A stretch of DNA of 27,350 nt, taken from positions 1-27,350 of the forward strand of contig DATHGT010000109.1 of the NCBI GenBank assembly GCA_035317605.1. Reading direction: 5' to 3'. A program made the position numbers and the translations under genes. This DNA comes from DATHGT01 sp035317605. Its GTDB lineage: Bacteria > Methylomirabilota > Methylomirabilia > Rokubacteriales > CSP1-6. Position 1 is the stretch's first letter; each line of letters opens with the position of its first letter. The notes beneath the pieces were generated by a model, which was not told where the DNA came from, did no database searches, and was given only the letters and a program-made list of their open reading frames with translations. This document shows, piece by piece, positions 1 through 6,935 of the stretch.

Positions 1-1
1 C

Positions 2-421
2 GAGCTGCTCAAGGACCTCTCGCGGCGGCTGGGCGCCGCCATGCTGATGATCACCCACAACCTCGGGGTGGTCGCGCGCTACGCCGACCGCGTGAACGTG
101 ATGTACGCCGGACGCATCGTCGAGCGGGGAACCGCGCGCGAGCTGTACGCCAACCCGCGCCATCCCTACACGCTCGGCCTGCTCAAGTCCGTCCCGCGTC
201 TGGACGTGCCGCGGCGCCAGCGCCTGGACCCGATCGAGGGACAACCGCCGGACCTCACGCGGCTGCCCCCAGGCTGCGCCTTCGGACCGCGCTGCGCGTT
301 CCGCGTCGAGCGCTGCGGCGTGGAAGCGCCGCCGCTCCGCCCTATCGGTGACGCCGGCCACGTGACCGCGTGCTGGGAAGCCGAGCGCGTCTTCCGGGTG
401 CGCGAGCCCCAGCATGCCTGA
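2..421 (+). CDS. Peptide/nickel ABC transporter ATPase (DppD/OppD type), C-terminal part
   Basis: This is the 3' end of a gene that starts before the window; the reading frame is open from base 2. The visible 139 residues begin just before the H-loop (MITHNLGVV, the switch histidine) and include the typical RVNVMYAGRIVERG strand. The rest is the C-terminal oligopeptide-transporter domain with its conserved HPYT and a cysteine-rich GCAFGPRCAFRVERC segment, which in some family members binds an Fe-S cluster. Walker A, signature and Walker B motifs lie upstream, outside the window. It overlaps the next ATPase gene by 8 bases (ATGCCTGA), so the two are probably translationally coupled. It would energise import by the permeases at 3220-5078, paired with the second ATPase. 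The exact substrate (peptide, nickel or other) cannot be read from the sequence. Confidence 0.93.
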   Translation, partial: ELLKDLSRRLGAAMLMITHNLGVVARYADRVNVMYAGRIVERGTARELYANPRHPYTLGLLKSVPRLDVPRRQRLDPIEGQPPDLTRLPPGCAFGPRCAFRVERCGVEAPPLRPIGDAGHVTACWEAERVFRVREPQHA

Positions 422-1511
422 GGGCACGCGCCTGACGCGCTCTCAGGGGCGCGGCTCAGATCCCAGCGATCGGCCGGCACGCGAGTCCAAGCCAATCGAT
501 CGCGGGCTACGCGATGGGGGGGTATGGGGGGACCCCGAGGGTCCCCCCATCCTGGAAGTCAAACATCTCGTCAAGCACTTCGCGGTCGGCGGCGGCATGC
601 TCGGCAAGGGGCAGGGTATCGTGCGCGCGGTCGACGACGTGAGCTTCGCGATCCCGTACGGGCAGACGCTCGGCCTCGTCGGCGAATCGGGATGCGGCAA
701 GACCACGACCGGTCGCGCGATCCTCCAGCTCGATCGCCCGACCAGCGGCCAGGTGCTGTTCGAGGGACGCGACCTGGCCACGCTCGACCAGGCCGGCCTG
801 CGGGACATGCGCCGGCGCATGCAGGTGATCTTCCAGGACCCCTATAGCTCTCTGAATCCAAGAATGACCATCGGCCAGATCATCGCCGAGCCGATCTGGG
901 TGCACGGCATCGTGCGCGAGCGGGCGGCGCGCGCCACCCGCGTGCACGAGCTGCTCGAACGGGTCGGCCTCCTCCGCCAGCACGCCGCGCGCTATCCGCA
1001 CGAGCTGAGCGGCGGTCAGCGCCAGCGCGTCGGCATCGCGCGGGCGCTGGCCATGGAGCCGAGCCTCATCGTGTGCGACGAGCCGGTCTCCGCGCTGGAC
1101 GTGTCGATCCAGGCCCAGATCATCAACCTCCTGGAAGACCTCCAGCGCGAGCTGGGGCTCTCGTACCTGTTCATCGCCCACGATCTGGCCGTCGTCCGGC
1201 ACCTCTCCGACCGGATCGCGGTCATGTATCTCGGAAAGATCGTGGAGATCGCCGACCGCCTCGCGCTGTACGAAGACCCGCGGCATCCCTACACGAAGGC
1301 GCTGCTCGCCGCCGTGCCGATCCCGGACCCGGATCTGGAGGCCCAGCGCGAGCGCGTGGTGCTGGGCGGCGAGGTGCCGAGCCCGCTCAACCCGCCGTCG
1401 GGGTGCGTGTTCCATCCGCGCTGTCCGATCGCGGTGGATCGCTGCCCGCTCGAGGTCCCCGAGCTCCGCGAGGTCGCGCCGGGCCACTGGGCCGCCTGCA
1501 TCCTGGCTTGA
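414..1511 (+). CDS. Peptide/nickel ABC transporter ATPase (DppF/OppF type) with unusual N-terminal extension
   Basis: This is the second ATPase of the importer, 365 residues. All hallmarks are present: Walker A GESGCGKT at residues 90-97, a Q-loop (VIFQDPYSSLNPR), the signature LSGGQRQRVGIARAL, Walker B LIVCDEPVSALD, the switch histidine in FIAHDL, and a C-terminal domain with HPYT and a cysteine-rich PSGCVFHPRCPIAVDRC. The recognisable ATPase core starts only near residue 46 (ILEVKHLVKHF). The 45 residues before it look non-domain-like and include WGDPEGPP, which is encoded by a perfect 10-bp inverted repeat. There is no ATG, GTG or TTG in frame between 414 and the core, and the ATG at 414 overlaps the upstream stop, so the long form is the best-supported start. 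The binding-protein gene follows after 58 bases. Confidence 0.94.
   Translation: MPEGTRLTRSQGRGSDPSDRPARESKPIDRGLRDGGVWGDPEGPPILEVKHLVKHFAVGGGMLGKGQGIVRAVDDVSFAIPYGQTLGLVGESGCGKTTTGRAILQLDRPTSGQVLFEGRDLATLDQAGLRDMRRRMQVIFQDPYSSLNPRMTIGQIIAEPIWVHGIVRERAARATRVHELLERVGLLRQHAARYPHELSGGQRQRVGIARALAMEPSLIVCDEPVSALDVSIQAQIINLLEDLQRELGLSYLFIAHDLAVVRHLSDRIAVMYLGKIVEIADRLALYEDPRHPYTKALLAAVPIPDPDLEAQRERVVLGGEVPSPLNPPSGCVFHPRCPIAVDRCPLEVPELREVAPGHWAACILA
526..548 (+). repeat. Perfect G/C inverted repeat inside the ATPase N-terminal extension
   Basis: GGGGGGACCC (526-535) and GGGTCCCCCC (539-548) form a perfect 10-bp stem with the 3-base loop CGA. The repeat is read in frame as WGDPEGPP in the N-terminal extension of the second ATPase. 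A related G6/C6 hairpin stands free at 5467-5490. Similar translated palindromes are known in Rickettsia (Rickettsia palindromic elements); kinship with those is not claimed. Confidence 0.8.
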
Positions 1512-1558
1512 TATCCTGGTAGAATTCCTTGTTTCTTCCAAACTTGCGCTCACACCAC

Positions 1559-1565
1559 GGAGGTG
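1559..1565 (+). promoter_or_regulatory. Ribosome binding site of the binding-protein gene
   Basis: GGAGGTG lies 4-10 bases before the ATG at 1570 and fixes that start against an overlapping out-of-frame start at 1563. It is much stronger than the sites of the neighbouring ATPase and permease genes, as expected for a binding protein made in excess. Confidence 0.8.
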
Positions 1566-1569
1566 GCTG

Positions 1570-3165
1570 ATGCGATCTGTCACAGCGCTGGTAGCCCTCC
1601 TGTTGGCCGCCCTGATGGCGGTGCCGGCGACCGCTCAGGACAAGCCCCGATCCGGGGGAGAACTGGTCTTCCCGGTGCCGTCCGAACCACCGAGCTACGA
1701 CGGGCATCGCGAAGAGACGTTCGGCCTCATCCATCCCTTCGCGCCCTTCTACAACACGCTGATCCGGGTGGATCCCAACGACCCGACCGGGACCAAGCCG
1801 GCGCCGAGCCTGGCCGAGAGCTGGACGGTCTCCAGCGACGGCCGAACCTATACGTTCAAGCTGCTGCACGGCGTGAAGTTCCACGACGGCAGCGAGATGA
1901 CCTCGAAGGACGTCAAGGCCTCGTACGACAAGATCATCTTCCCGGCGGCGGGGGTCGCCTCGGACCGCAAGGGCCAGTACCAGAACGTCGAGGCGGTGGA
2001 GGCACCGGATCCGACCACCGTGCGGTTCCGTCTCAAGTTCCCGCAGAGCTCGTTCCTGCTGTCGGTGGCCTCGCCCTGGAACTTCATCTACAAGGCCGAC
2101 ATGCTCGCCAAGGACATGCACTGGTACGAGAAGAACATCATGGGCACCGGACCGTTCACGTTCGTCGAGCACGTCAAGGGCTCGCACGTGGTGGGCAAGA
2201 AGAATCCCAACTACTGGGACAAGGGCAAGCCCTATCTCGACAGCTTCCGGGCCGTGTTCGTCCGCGATTCGGCCGCCCAGGTCTCGCTGATCCGCGGTGA
2301 GCGCGCGCACATCCAGTTCCGCGGCTTCAGCCCCAAGGAGCGTGACACCCTCAAGGGAGCGCTCGGCGACAAGATCCGCGTGCAGGAGAGCCCGTGGGAC
2401 TGCATCCTGATGGTCGCCATCAACCACGACAAGAAGCCCTACGACGACAAGCGCGTGCGCCGGGCCCTCAGCCTGGCCCTGGATCGCTACGCCGGATCCA
2501 AGGCGCTCTCCCAGATCGCGATCGTCAAGGAAGTGGCGGGCGTGCAGGTGCCGGGCACGCCGTACGCGACCCCGCCCGACGAGCTGGCCAAGTTGGCCGG
2601 CTACGGCAAGGACATCGCGGCCGCGCGCGCGGAGGCCAAGAAGCTCCTGCGCGAGGCGGGCGTGCCCGACGGCTTCGCGTTCACGTTCAAGAACCGGGGC
2701 GTCCCCATGCCTTACGAGCCGCTGGCCATCTGGATGATCGATCAGTGGCGTCAGATCGGCCTCAACGTCAAGCACGAGGTCGTGGAGTCGGCGGCCTACT
2801 ACGATCAGGTGCTCCGGCCCGGCAACTTCGACGTCGCCATGGACTTCCAGTGCGGCTACATCGTGGAGCCCGACCTGGACCTCTACAAGTTCGTGTCGAC
2901 GGACAAGAACCCGTCCAACTACAGCCGCTACACCGACCGGACGCTCGACGACCTCTACACCAAGCAGGGGCGCACGCAGGACGTCGAAGAGCGCAAGCGG
3001 CTCATCCGCACGTTCGAGAAGCGGCTCCTCGACGAGGAAGCCCACTACCTCATGACCTTGCAGTGGCACCGCATCATCCCGCACTCGGCGAAGGTCAAGG
3101 GCTGGCAGGTCACGCCGAGCCACTACCTGAACAACACCCTCGACGTGGTCTGGCTGACGGAGTAG
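1570..3165 (+). CDS. ABC transporter substrate-binding protein, family 5 (DppA/OppA type)
   Basis: This 531-residue protein is a normal-sized family 5 solute-binding protein. A Sec signal peptide (MRSV followed by a hydrophobic run) ends around residue 22 at ATA/Q. I see no lipobox cysteine, so a soluble periplasmic protein is likely. The mature part opens with GGELVFPVPSEPPSYDGH and has the family pattern LAESWTVSSDGRTYTFKL, KFHDGSEMTSKDV and the later RVRRALSLALDR segment. It would capture a peptide or similar solute and deliver it to the two permeases downstream. The gene lies between the ATPase genes and the permease genes of one operon. A strong stem-loop after its stop (3176-3212) may stabilise its message relative to the permease part. 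Ligand identity cannot be predicted: family 5 proteins also bind nickel, sugars and other compounds. Confidence 0.95.
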   Translation: MRSVTALVALLLAALMAVPATAQDKPRSGGELVFPVPSEPPSYDGHREETFGLIHPFAPFYNTLIRVDPNDPTGTKPAPSLAESWTVSSDGRTYTFKLLHGVKFHDGSEMTSKDVKASYDKIIFPAAGVASDRKGQYQNVEAVEAPDPTTVRFRLKFPQSSFLLSVASPWNFIYKADMLAKDMHWYEKNIMGTGPFTFVEHVKGSHVVGKKNPNYWDKGKPYLDSFRAVFVRDSAAQVSLIRGERAHIQFRGFSPKERDTLKGALGDKIRVQESPWDCILMVAINHDKKPYDDKRVRRALSLALDRYAGSKALSQIAIVKEVAGVQVPGTPYATPPDELAKLAGYGKDIAAARAEAKKLLREAGVPDGFAFTFKNRGVPMPYEPLAIWMIDQWRQIGLNVKHEVVESAAYYDQVLRPGNFDVAMDFQCGYIVEPDLDLYKFVSTDKNPSNYSRYTDRTLDDLYTKQGRTQDVEERKRLIRTFEKRLLDEEAHYLMTLQWHRIIPHSAKVKGWQVTPSHYLNNTLDVVWLTE

Positions 3166-3175
3166 ACGAGACCGT

Positions 3176-3212
3176 GCGGGGCACGGGCGCTTCCTCTGCG
3201 CTCGTGCCCCGC
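3176..3212 (+). promoter_or_regulatory. Intercistronic stem-loop between binding protein and permease
   Basis: GCGGGGCACG (3176-3185) pairs perfectly with CGTGCCCCGC (3203-3212). The helix extends through a G-U pair and GCGC/GCGC to a 7-base loop (3191-3197), giving about 15 bp in all. No T-run follows. It ends 7 bases before the permease ATG at 3220, so it could both protect the 3' end of the binding-protein message and limit permease translation. Confidence 0.75.
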
Positions 3213-3219
3213 CGCCACC

Positions 3220-4176
3220 ATGTGGAAATACGTCATCAAGCGGTTCTTCCTGATGTTCCCCACGCTGGTCGGGGTGGCGATCATCGCGTTCCTGCTGCTG
3301 CGCATCGTGCCCGGTGACATCGTCGAGGCGCGGCTGATGGGCTCGGGCGGGGCGTTCGTGACCGCGCAGATGATCGCCGAGGAGCGCGCGAAGTTCGGCC
3401 TCGACCAGCCGCTGTGGCGGCAGTTCGCGACGTGGCTCTTCGATCTCGCGCGCTTCGACTTCGGCCGCTCGATGTGGACGGGGGCGCCGATCCTGGAGGA
3501 GATCAAGCTGCGGTTCGCGCTGTCGCTGCAGGTGGCCCTGATGGCCACGATCGTGGCCACCGTGCTGGCCATTCCGCTCGGAGTGATCGCGGCGCTCAAG
3601 CAGGATACGTGGGTCGACTACGCGGTGCGCGTGTTCTCCATCGCCGGGCTCGCCATGCCCTCGTTCTGGCTGGGCATTGTCATCATCCTCGGCTTCCTGA
3701 TCGTCTTCCGGTGGCTGCCCCCGATGGTGTACACGCCGTTCTGGGTTAATCCCTGGCAGAACATGCTGCAGCTCATCTGGCCCGCCCTGGCCGTCGGCTA
3801 TCGGTACTCGGCGGTGGCCACCCGCATGACCCGCTCGGCCATGCTCGAGGTGCTTCGGGAGGACTACATCCGGACGGCCCGCGCCAAGGGCCTGTGGATG
3901 AAGCTGATCCTGGTGCGTCACGCCCTCAAGAACGCGATGCTGCCGGTGGTGACGGTGATCGGGATCGAATTCGCGTTCCTGCTGGGCGGGCTGGTCGTCA
4001 CCGAGCAGGTCTTCAACCTCAACGGCCTCGGCATGCTCTTCGTGGAGTCGGTGGCCCGGCGCGATTACACGCTCACCCAGGCCCTGGTGATGCTGACGGC
4101 CTCGGCGTTCATCATCGTCAACTTCTTCATGGACGTCATGTACGCCTGGCTCGATCCGCGGATCCGCTACCGCTGA
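3220..4176 (+). CDS. ABC transporter permease (DppB/OppB type)
   Basis: This 318-residue inner-membrane protein starts MWKYVIKRFFLMFPTLVGV, the usual first membrane helix of the DppB family. A long periplasmic loop carries FGLDQPLWRQF and the DFGRSMWTGAPI stretch. Further hydrophobic segments follow, and the EAA-type coupling loop reads YIRTARAKGLWMKLILVRHALKN in two adjoining parts. The C-terminal LDPRIRYR is also typical. It forms the transmembrane channel with the next permease. No Shine-Dalgarno sequence is visible; the ATG instead follows directly on the foot of a strong stem-loop (bases GCCGCCACC), which suggests translation tied to upstream ribosomes or low yield. The next gene starts 2 bases after its stop. 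Confidence 0.95.
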   Translation: MWKYVIKRFFLMFPTLVGVAIIAFLLLRIVPGDIVEARLMGSGGAFVTAQMIAEERAKFGLDQPLWRQFATWLFDLARFDFGRSMWTGAPILEEIKLRFALSLQVALMATIVATVLAIPLGVIAALKQDTWVDYAVRVFSIAGLAMPSFWLGIVIILGFLIVFRWLPPMVYTPFWVNPWQNMLQLIWPALAVGYRYSAVATRMTRSAMLEVLREDYIRTARAKGLWMKLILVRHALKNAMLPVVTVIGIEFAFLLGGLVVTEQVFNLNGLGMLFVESVARRDYTLTQALVMLTASAFIIVNFFMDVMYAWLDPRIRYR

Positions 4177-4178
4177 CC

Positions 4179-5078
4179 ATGGCCATCACCCGACCGATCG
4201 ACGACGCCGACCTGCCGCTGACCAGCCGTCGCCGCCAGTGGGCGACGGCCGTGCTGGACTTCACGCGCCGCCGGCCGCTGGGCGCGGCGGGCGCGCTGAT
4301 CGTGCTGGTGATGCTCGTGGTGGCCGTCGGCGCGAACGCCATCGCCCCCTATGATCCACTGACCGTCGATTTCGGGGCGATGCTGGGCCCGCCGTCCGCG
4401 GAGCACTGGCTGGGGACCGACGCCTTCGGGCGCGACGTGCTGTCGCGCCTGATCTTCGGCTCGCGCACCGCGCTCATCGTCGGGTTCGGCGCCGCGTTCT
4501 TCGGTGCCACCGCCGGGGCCATCCTGGGCGTGGCCAGCGCGTACTTCGGCGGCCGCATCGACCTCTTCATCCAGCGGATCATGGACGTCTTCATCTCGTT
4601 CCCGCTCATCATCCTGGCCCTGGCCATGGTCGCGATCCTCGGGAACAACCTGCCGAACCTCATCACCGCGATCACGATCCCGATGATCCCGCGGGCCGCG
4701 CTGGTGATCCGCTCGAGCGCGCTCAGCGTCCGGGAGATGCCGTACGTGGACGCCGCGCGTGCCGCCGGCTTCGGTCACGCGCGGATCATCCTGCGCCACA
4801 TGCTGCCCAACGTGATGGCGCCGTACCTGATCATGGCCACCGCGTTCCTCGGCCAGGCCATCCTGGCCGAAGCGTCGCTGTCGTTCCTCGGCCTCGGCGT
4901 CCAGGAGCCGCTCGCGGCCTGGGGCCTCATGCTGCGGGGGGCCGCCGTCCAGTTCGCGGAGACCGCGCCGTGGATGGCGATCTTCCCGGGCCTGGCCATC
5001 AGCCTGTCGGTCTTCGCCTTCAACCTCTTCGGCGACTCGCTGCGCGACGCCCTCGATCCTCGGCTCCGAACTCAGTGA
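4179..5078 (+). CDS. ABC transporter permease (DppC/OppC type)
   Basis: This 299-residue inner-membrane permease partners the preceding one. I chose the ATG at 4179, two bases after the upstream stop, rather than earlier in-frame starts that lie inside the first permease. A short cytoplasmic N-terminus is followed by a membrane helix near residues 33-55 and then the family motifs YDPLTVDFG, HWLGTDAFGRDVLSRLIFGSR (given in parts) and a coupling loop YVDAARAAGFGHARIILRHM. The segment LAEASLSFLGLGVQEP and the C-terminal LRDALDPRLR are characteristic of DppC. It is the last gene of the importer operon; the following ferredoxin has its own promoter. Confidence 0.95.
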   Translation: MAITRPIDDADLPLTSRRRQWATAVLDFTRRRPLGAAGALIVLVMLVVAVGANAIAPYDPLTVDFGAMLGPPSAEHWLGTDAFGRDVLSRLIFGSRTALIVGFGAAFFGATAGAILGVASAYFGGRIDLFIQRIMDVFISFPLIILALAMVAILGNNLPNLITAITIPMIPRAALVIRSSALSVREMPYVDAARAAGFGHARIILRHMLPNVMAPYLIMATAFLGQAILAEASLSFLGLGVQEPLAAWGLMLRGAAVQFAETAPWMAIFPGLAISLSVFAFNLFGDSLRDALDPRLRTQ

Positions 5079-5095
5079 GTCCACGGGCGAAGTTC

Positions 5096-5124
5096 TTGAC
5101 ACGCCGGAGGGCGTCGGTTACAAG
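5096..5124 (+). promoter_or_regulatory. Candidate sigma-70 promoter for the ferredoxin gene
   Basis: A perfect TTGACA (5096-5101) is followed after exactly 17 bases by TACAAG (5119-5124), which matches 4 of 6 of the -10 consensus. The predicted start of transcription near 5131 leaves a leader of about 55 bases before the ferredoxin ATG. This would separate the ferredoxin from the importer operon that ends at 5078. Confidence 0.6.
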
Positions 5125-5184
5125 AATGGGTGGTCTGACCGGAGTTTCCACGACAATTTCACGCGCCGGATATGGGGGGTTTCA

Positions 5185-5451
5185 ATGCCGTATGTGATCG
5201 CTGAGCCGTGCATCAACGTCAAGGACAAGGCGTGTGTCGAGGTGTGTCCCGTCGACTGCATCTACGAGGGGAAGGACATGCTGTACATCCATCCCGACGA
5301 GTGCATCGATTGCGGCGCCTGCGAGCCGGTGTGCCCCGTGAAGGCGATCTTCGCGGAAGACGAAGTCCCCGACCAGTGGAAGAACTTCACCGAGCTGAAC
5401 AAGCAATTCTTCAAGGACAATCCCGGCGTCACGCCGGCCACCAAGTCCTAG
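5185..5451 (+). CDS. fdxA: Seven-iron ferredoxin (3Fe-4S plus 4Fe-4S)
   Basis: This 88-residue soluble electron carrier resembles Azotobacter ferredoxin I over its first 70 residues. Cysteines 9, 17 and 50 match the ligands of a 3Fe-4S cluster, and cysteines 21, 40, 43 and 46 those of a 4Fe-4S cluster. Cys25 corresponds to a free cysteine. The position of the fourth ligand that would make the first cluster 4Fe-4S (equivalent to Azotobacter Cys11) is Val12, which supports a 3Fe cluster. The conserved CVEVCPVDC, IHPDECIDCGACEP and FAEDEVPDQW stretches are present. It is shorter than the 106-residue Azotobacter protein, lacking the C-terminal tail. A G-rich tract stands before the ATG, and a promoter and a hairpin flank the gene, so it is probably monocistronic. 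Its redox partner is not in the window. Confidence 0.93.
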   Translation: MPYVIAEPCINVKDKACVEVCPVDCIYEGKDMLYIHPDECIDCGACEPVCPVKAIFAEDEVPDQWKNFTELNKQFFKDNPGVTPATKS

Positions 5452-5466
5452 CGCGATTATTTGATT

Positions 5467-5490
5467 GGGGGGCCTAGCCACGGGCCCCCC
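5467..5490 (+). terminator. G/C hairpin after the ferredoxin gene
   Basis: GGGGGGCC (5467-5474) and GGCCCCCC (5483-5490) form a perfect 8-bp stem with an 8-base loop, 15 bases after the ferredoxin stop. AAACCCCCC follows instead of a T-run, so it is not a classical intrinsic terminator. It may be a member of the same G6/C6 palindrome type as 526-548. Confidence 0.6.
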
Positions 5491-5500
5491 AAACCCCCCG

Positions 5501-5610
5501 GACGCTTCTCACATCCCGGCACGGCCGGGACGCTCGACGGAACCTCTGAGACCCCACGACGCTTGTCGCATCCCGGCGACGGCGTGACGCTCCTCGAAGC
5601 TCTTCGGTCT
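5501..5610. repeat. Two degenerate tandem repeats, period 57 bp
   Basis: The stretch starting GACGCTTCTCACATCCCGGC at 5501 recurs, diverged, as GACGCTTGTCGCATCCCGGC at 5558. Similarity continues through (A/GA)CGGC(C/G)(G/T)GGACGCTC-like sequence for about 40 bases and then fades. An open frame spans the region but does not look like protein. It is probably decayed intergenic repeat sequence next to the hairpin at 5467. Confidence 0.6.
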
Positions 5611-5697
5611 GCCCACTCTGCATGGCAACCCGCCGCTCGTTCAGGGCACCTCCGTCGTGACCGCCCACCGAATCCCCGGCATCGTGCATCTCACGTT

Positions 5698-5712
5698 CGG
5701 CATAGGCGTTGC
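5698..5712 (+). promoter_or_regulatory. Candidate sigma-54 promoter before the Fis-type HTH gene
   Basis: CGGCAT-AGGCG-TTGC matches the -24/-12 consensus TGGCAC-N5-TTGC at 8 of 10 fixed positions with the correct spacing (GG 5699-5700 and GC 5711-5712, ten bases between). Transcription would start near 5724, only a few bases before the ATG at 5728, so the message would be almost leaderless or would use a later start. The call is tentative for that reason. Confidence 0.35.
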
Positions 5713-5727
5713 CACTCATTCCCACGC

Positions 5728-5970
5728 ATGGTGTCCGAGTCGCTGCTGCTGGTGGTGGCCTCCGACGAGGCCTGCGCGATCAGCTTTCACGGCGCCGTCT
5801 GCGACTTCAAACGCCGGCTCATCGAGGCCTCGCTGCTCCGCGCGCAAGGCAATCGCACCCACGCCGCCCGCGCCCTCGGTCTCCAGCGCACATACCTCCT
5901 CCGCCTGATCCGCGAGCTCGGCGTCACCGCCCCACCCCCGCCGCCCCGCAGAGGCGTCGCGCGAATGTAA
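5728..5970 (+). CDS. Small Fis-type helix-turn-helix protein
   Basis: The predicted protein has 80 residues. Residues 27-66 carry the pattern of the Fis/NtrC C-terminal DNA-binding domain: FKRRLIEASLLRAQGN, then THAARALGLQRTYLLRLIRE, in which LIE.L....GN...AA..LG..R..L is diagnostic. There is no AAA+ or receiver domain before it, so it is either a standalone DNA-binding protein or the surviving end of a sigma-54 activator. The first 25 residues (MVSESLLLVVASDEACAISF) are not recognised. The ATG at 5728 was chosen because the frame upstream is repeat sequence; no clear ribosome binding site supports it. A proline run (TAPPPPPRRG) ends the protein. It could bind DNA as a dimer, but its targets are unknown. 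Confidence 0.6.
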   Translation: MVSESLLLVVASDEACAISFHGAVCDFKRRLIEASLLRAQGNRTHAARALGLQRTYLLRLIRELGVTAPPPPPRRGVARM

Positions 5971-6251
5971 CGGCGCGGAATCACCGCACCACCCCGTCGC
6001 CCTTCGCTGCCGGTTGAATGTGGCGCGGCAATCGCCGCGAGATCCGTCACGGAACCGGTGAGCTGACTCCGGGCCAGCGAGAGGATCGGCGACGCCGGGA
6101 GACCACGCCTTCGGAGCCTTCGCCTACCCTGAATCGCCTCTTTGCGGGGCGTCTCTGGACCATCCGAGGCGCCGGCGCTTCTTGACAGTGATTCAAGCGC
6201 ATGGCACGGTGCTCCTCTCTTTCGGAATCGATCACAACAGGTGGTGACGAA
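5971..6251. other. Intergenic region before the cysteine hydrolase
   Basis: These 281 bases hold no credible gene. There is a 6-bp hairpin (CGCGGC-AATC-GCCGCG) near 6023-6038, and a TTGACA at 6182-6187 that lacks a plausible -10 box at 16-19 bases. The promoter of the hydrolase gene should lie here, possibly controlled by the LysR protein encoded at 7961-8902, but I cannot place it. Confidence 0.5.
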
Positions 6252-6935
6252 ATGACCTTGTCGCCCGCCGTGAAGCTCCCCGACGACATGTTACTGACGC
6301 TGCGGCAGAAGGTCGATCCGGGGCATACCGCTGTTCTCGTCATCGATGTGCAGAACGACTTTTGTGCTCCCGGCGGGTACTACGACCGGACCGGGGCGGA
6401 ACTCGCCGGCATTGGCGAGATGATCCCGCGGCTCGAACGCTTTCTCTCGAACGCGCGAGTCGCCGCGGTGCCGGTCATCTTCGTCGCCGCCGGCTATGAC
6501 GCCGAGTACCAGTCGAGCGTCCAGCGCGAACGCCATCTACGTCGCTTTGGCCGCGTGTTCCCCGTGTGCCCGAGCGGGACGTGGGGCGCCGAGTTCTTCG
6601 TGGTCCACCCCAAACCCGCCGAGCCGGTGATCGTCAAGCGTCGATACAGCGCCTTTCACGGAACCGATCTCGACCTCCTGCTGAGGAGCCGGGCGATCCG
6701 GACCCTGGTGCTGGTCGGCGTGGCGACGAACGTCTGCGTGGAGACGGCCGCGCGTGACGCCTACATGCGTGACTACTACGTCGTAATTCTCGGAGACTGT
6801 ACGGCCGCCCGAAACGATCAGGTGCATCGTTCGGCACTCGCCAACGTCGAGGCGAATTTCGGGGTGGTCTCGACCGCGGAGGCGCTGGTGTCGGCGTGGG
6901 AGAGTCCGATGCGGGCGTGCGGAGCCGTCTCGTGA
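6252..6935 (+). CDS. Cysteine hydrolase of the isochorismatase family
   Basis: This 227-residue cytosolic amidohydrolase is of the isochorismatase-like fold. The catalytic triad is visible: Asp32 in VLVIDVQNDF, Lys129 in VIVKRRYSAF and Cys162 in VATNVCVETAARDA, preceded by the usual cis-peptide region GVAT. The segment CPSGTWGAEF resembles enzymes such as RutB and other ureido- or carbamoyl-compound hydrolases, so C-N bond hydrolysis of a small amide is more likely than isochorismate cleavage. The start at 6252 is preferred over 6201 because AGGTGG (6239-6244) lies 7 bases before it. The stop overlaps the GTG of the next gene (GTGA), coupling it to a binding protein that may capture the same or a related substrate. 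The substrate cannot be named. Confidence 0.9.
   Translation: MTLSPAVKLPDDMLLTLRQKVDPGHTAVLVIDVQNDFCAPGGYYDRTGAELAGIGEMIPRLERFLSNARVAAVPVIFVAAGYDAEYQSSVQRERHLRRFGRVFPVCPSGTWGAEFFVVHPKPAEPVIVKRRYSAFHGTDLDLLLRSRAIRTLVLVGVATNVCVETAARDAYMRDYYVVILGDCTAARNDQVHRSALANVEANFGVVSTAEALVSAWESPMRACGAVS

Noticed and set aside
1387..3921. 844-residue open frame on the minus strand across the binding-protein and permease genes
   Set aside because: Shadow of high-GC codon use opposite two well-supported genes; the translation is rich in Arg, His, Asp and Gly and has no domain pattern.
5461..5727. 89-residue N-terminal extension of the Fis-type gene
   Set aside because: It translates the hairpin and the tandem repeats and has no protein-like pattern; the HTH part can start at 5728.
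6182..6187. TTGACA before the cysteine hydrolase as a promoter
   Set aside because: No acceptable -10 box at 16-19 bases downstream.
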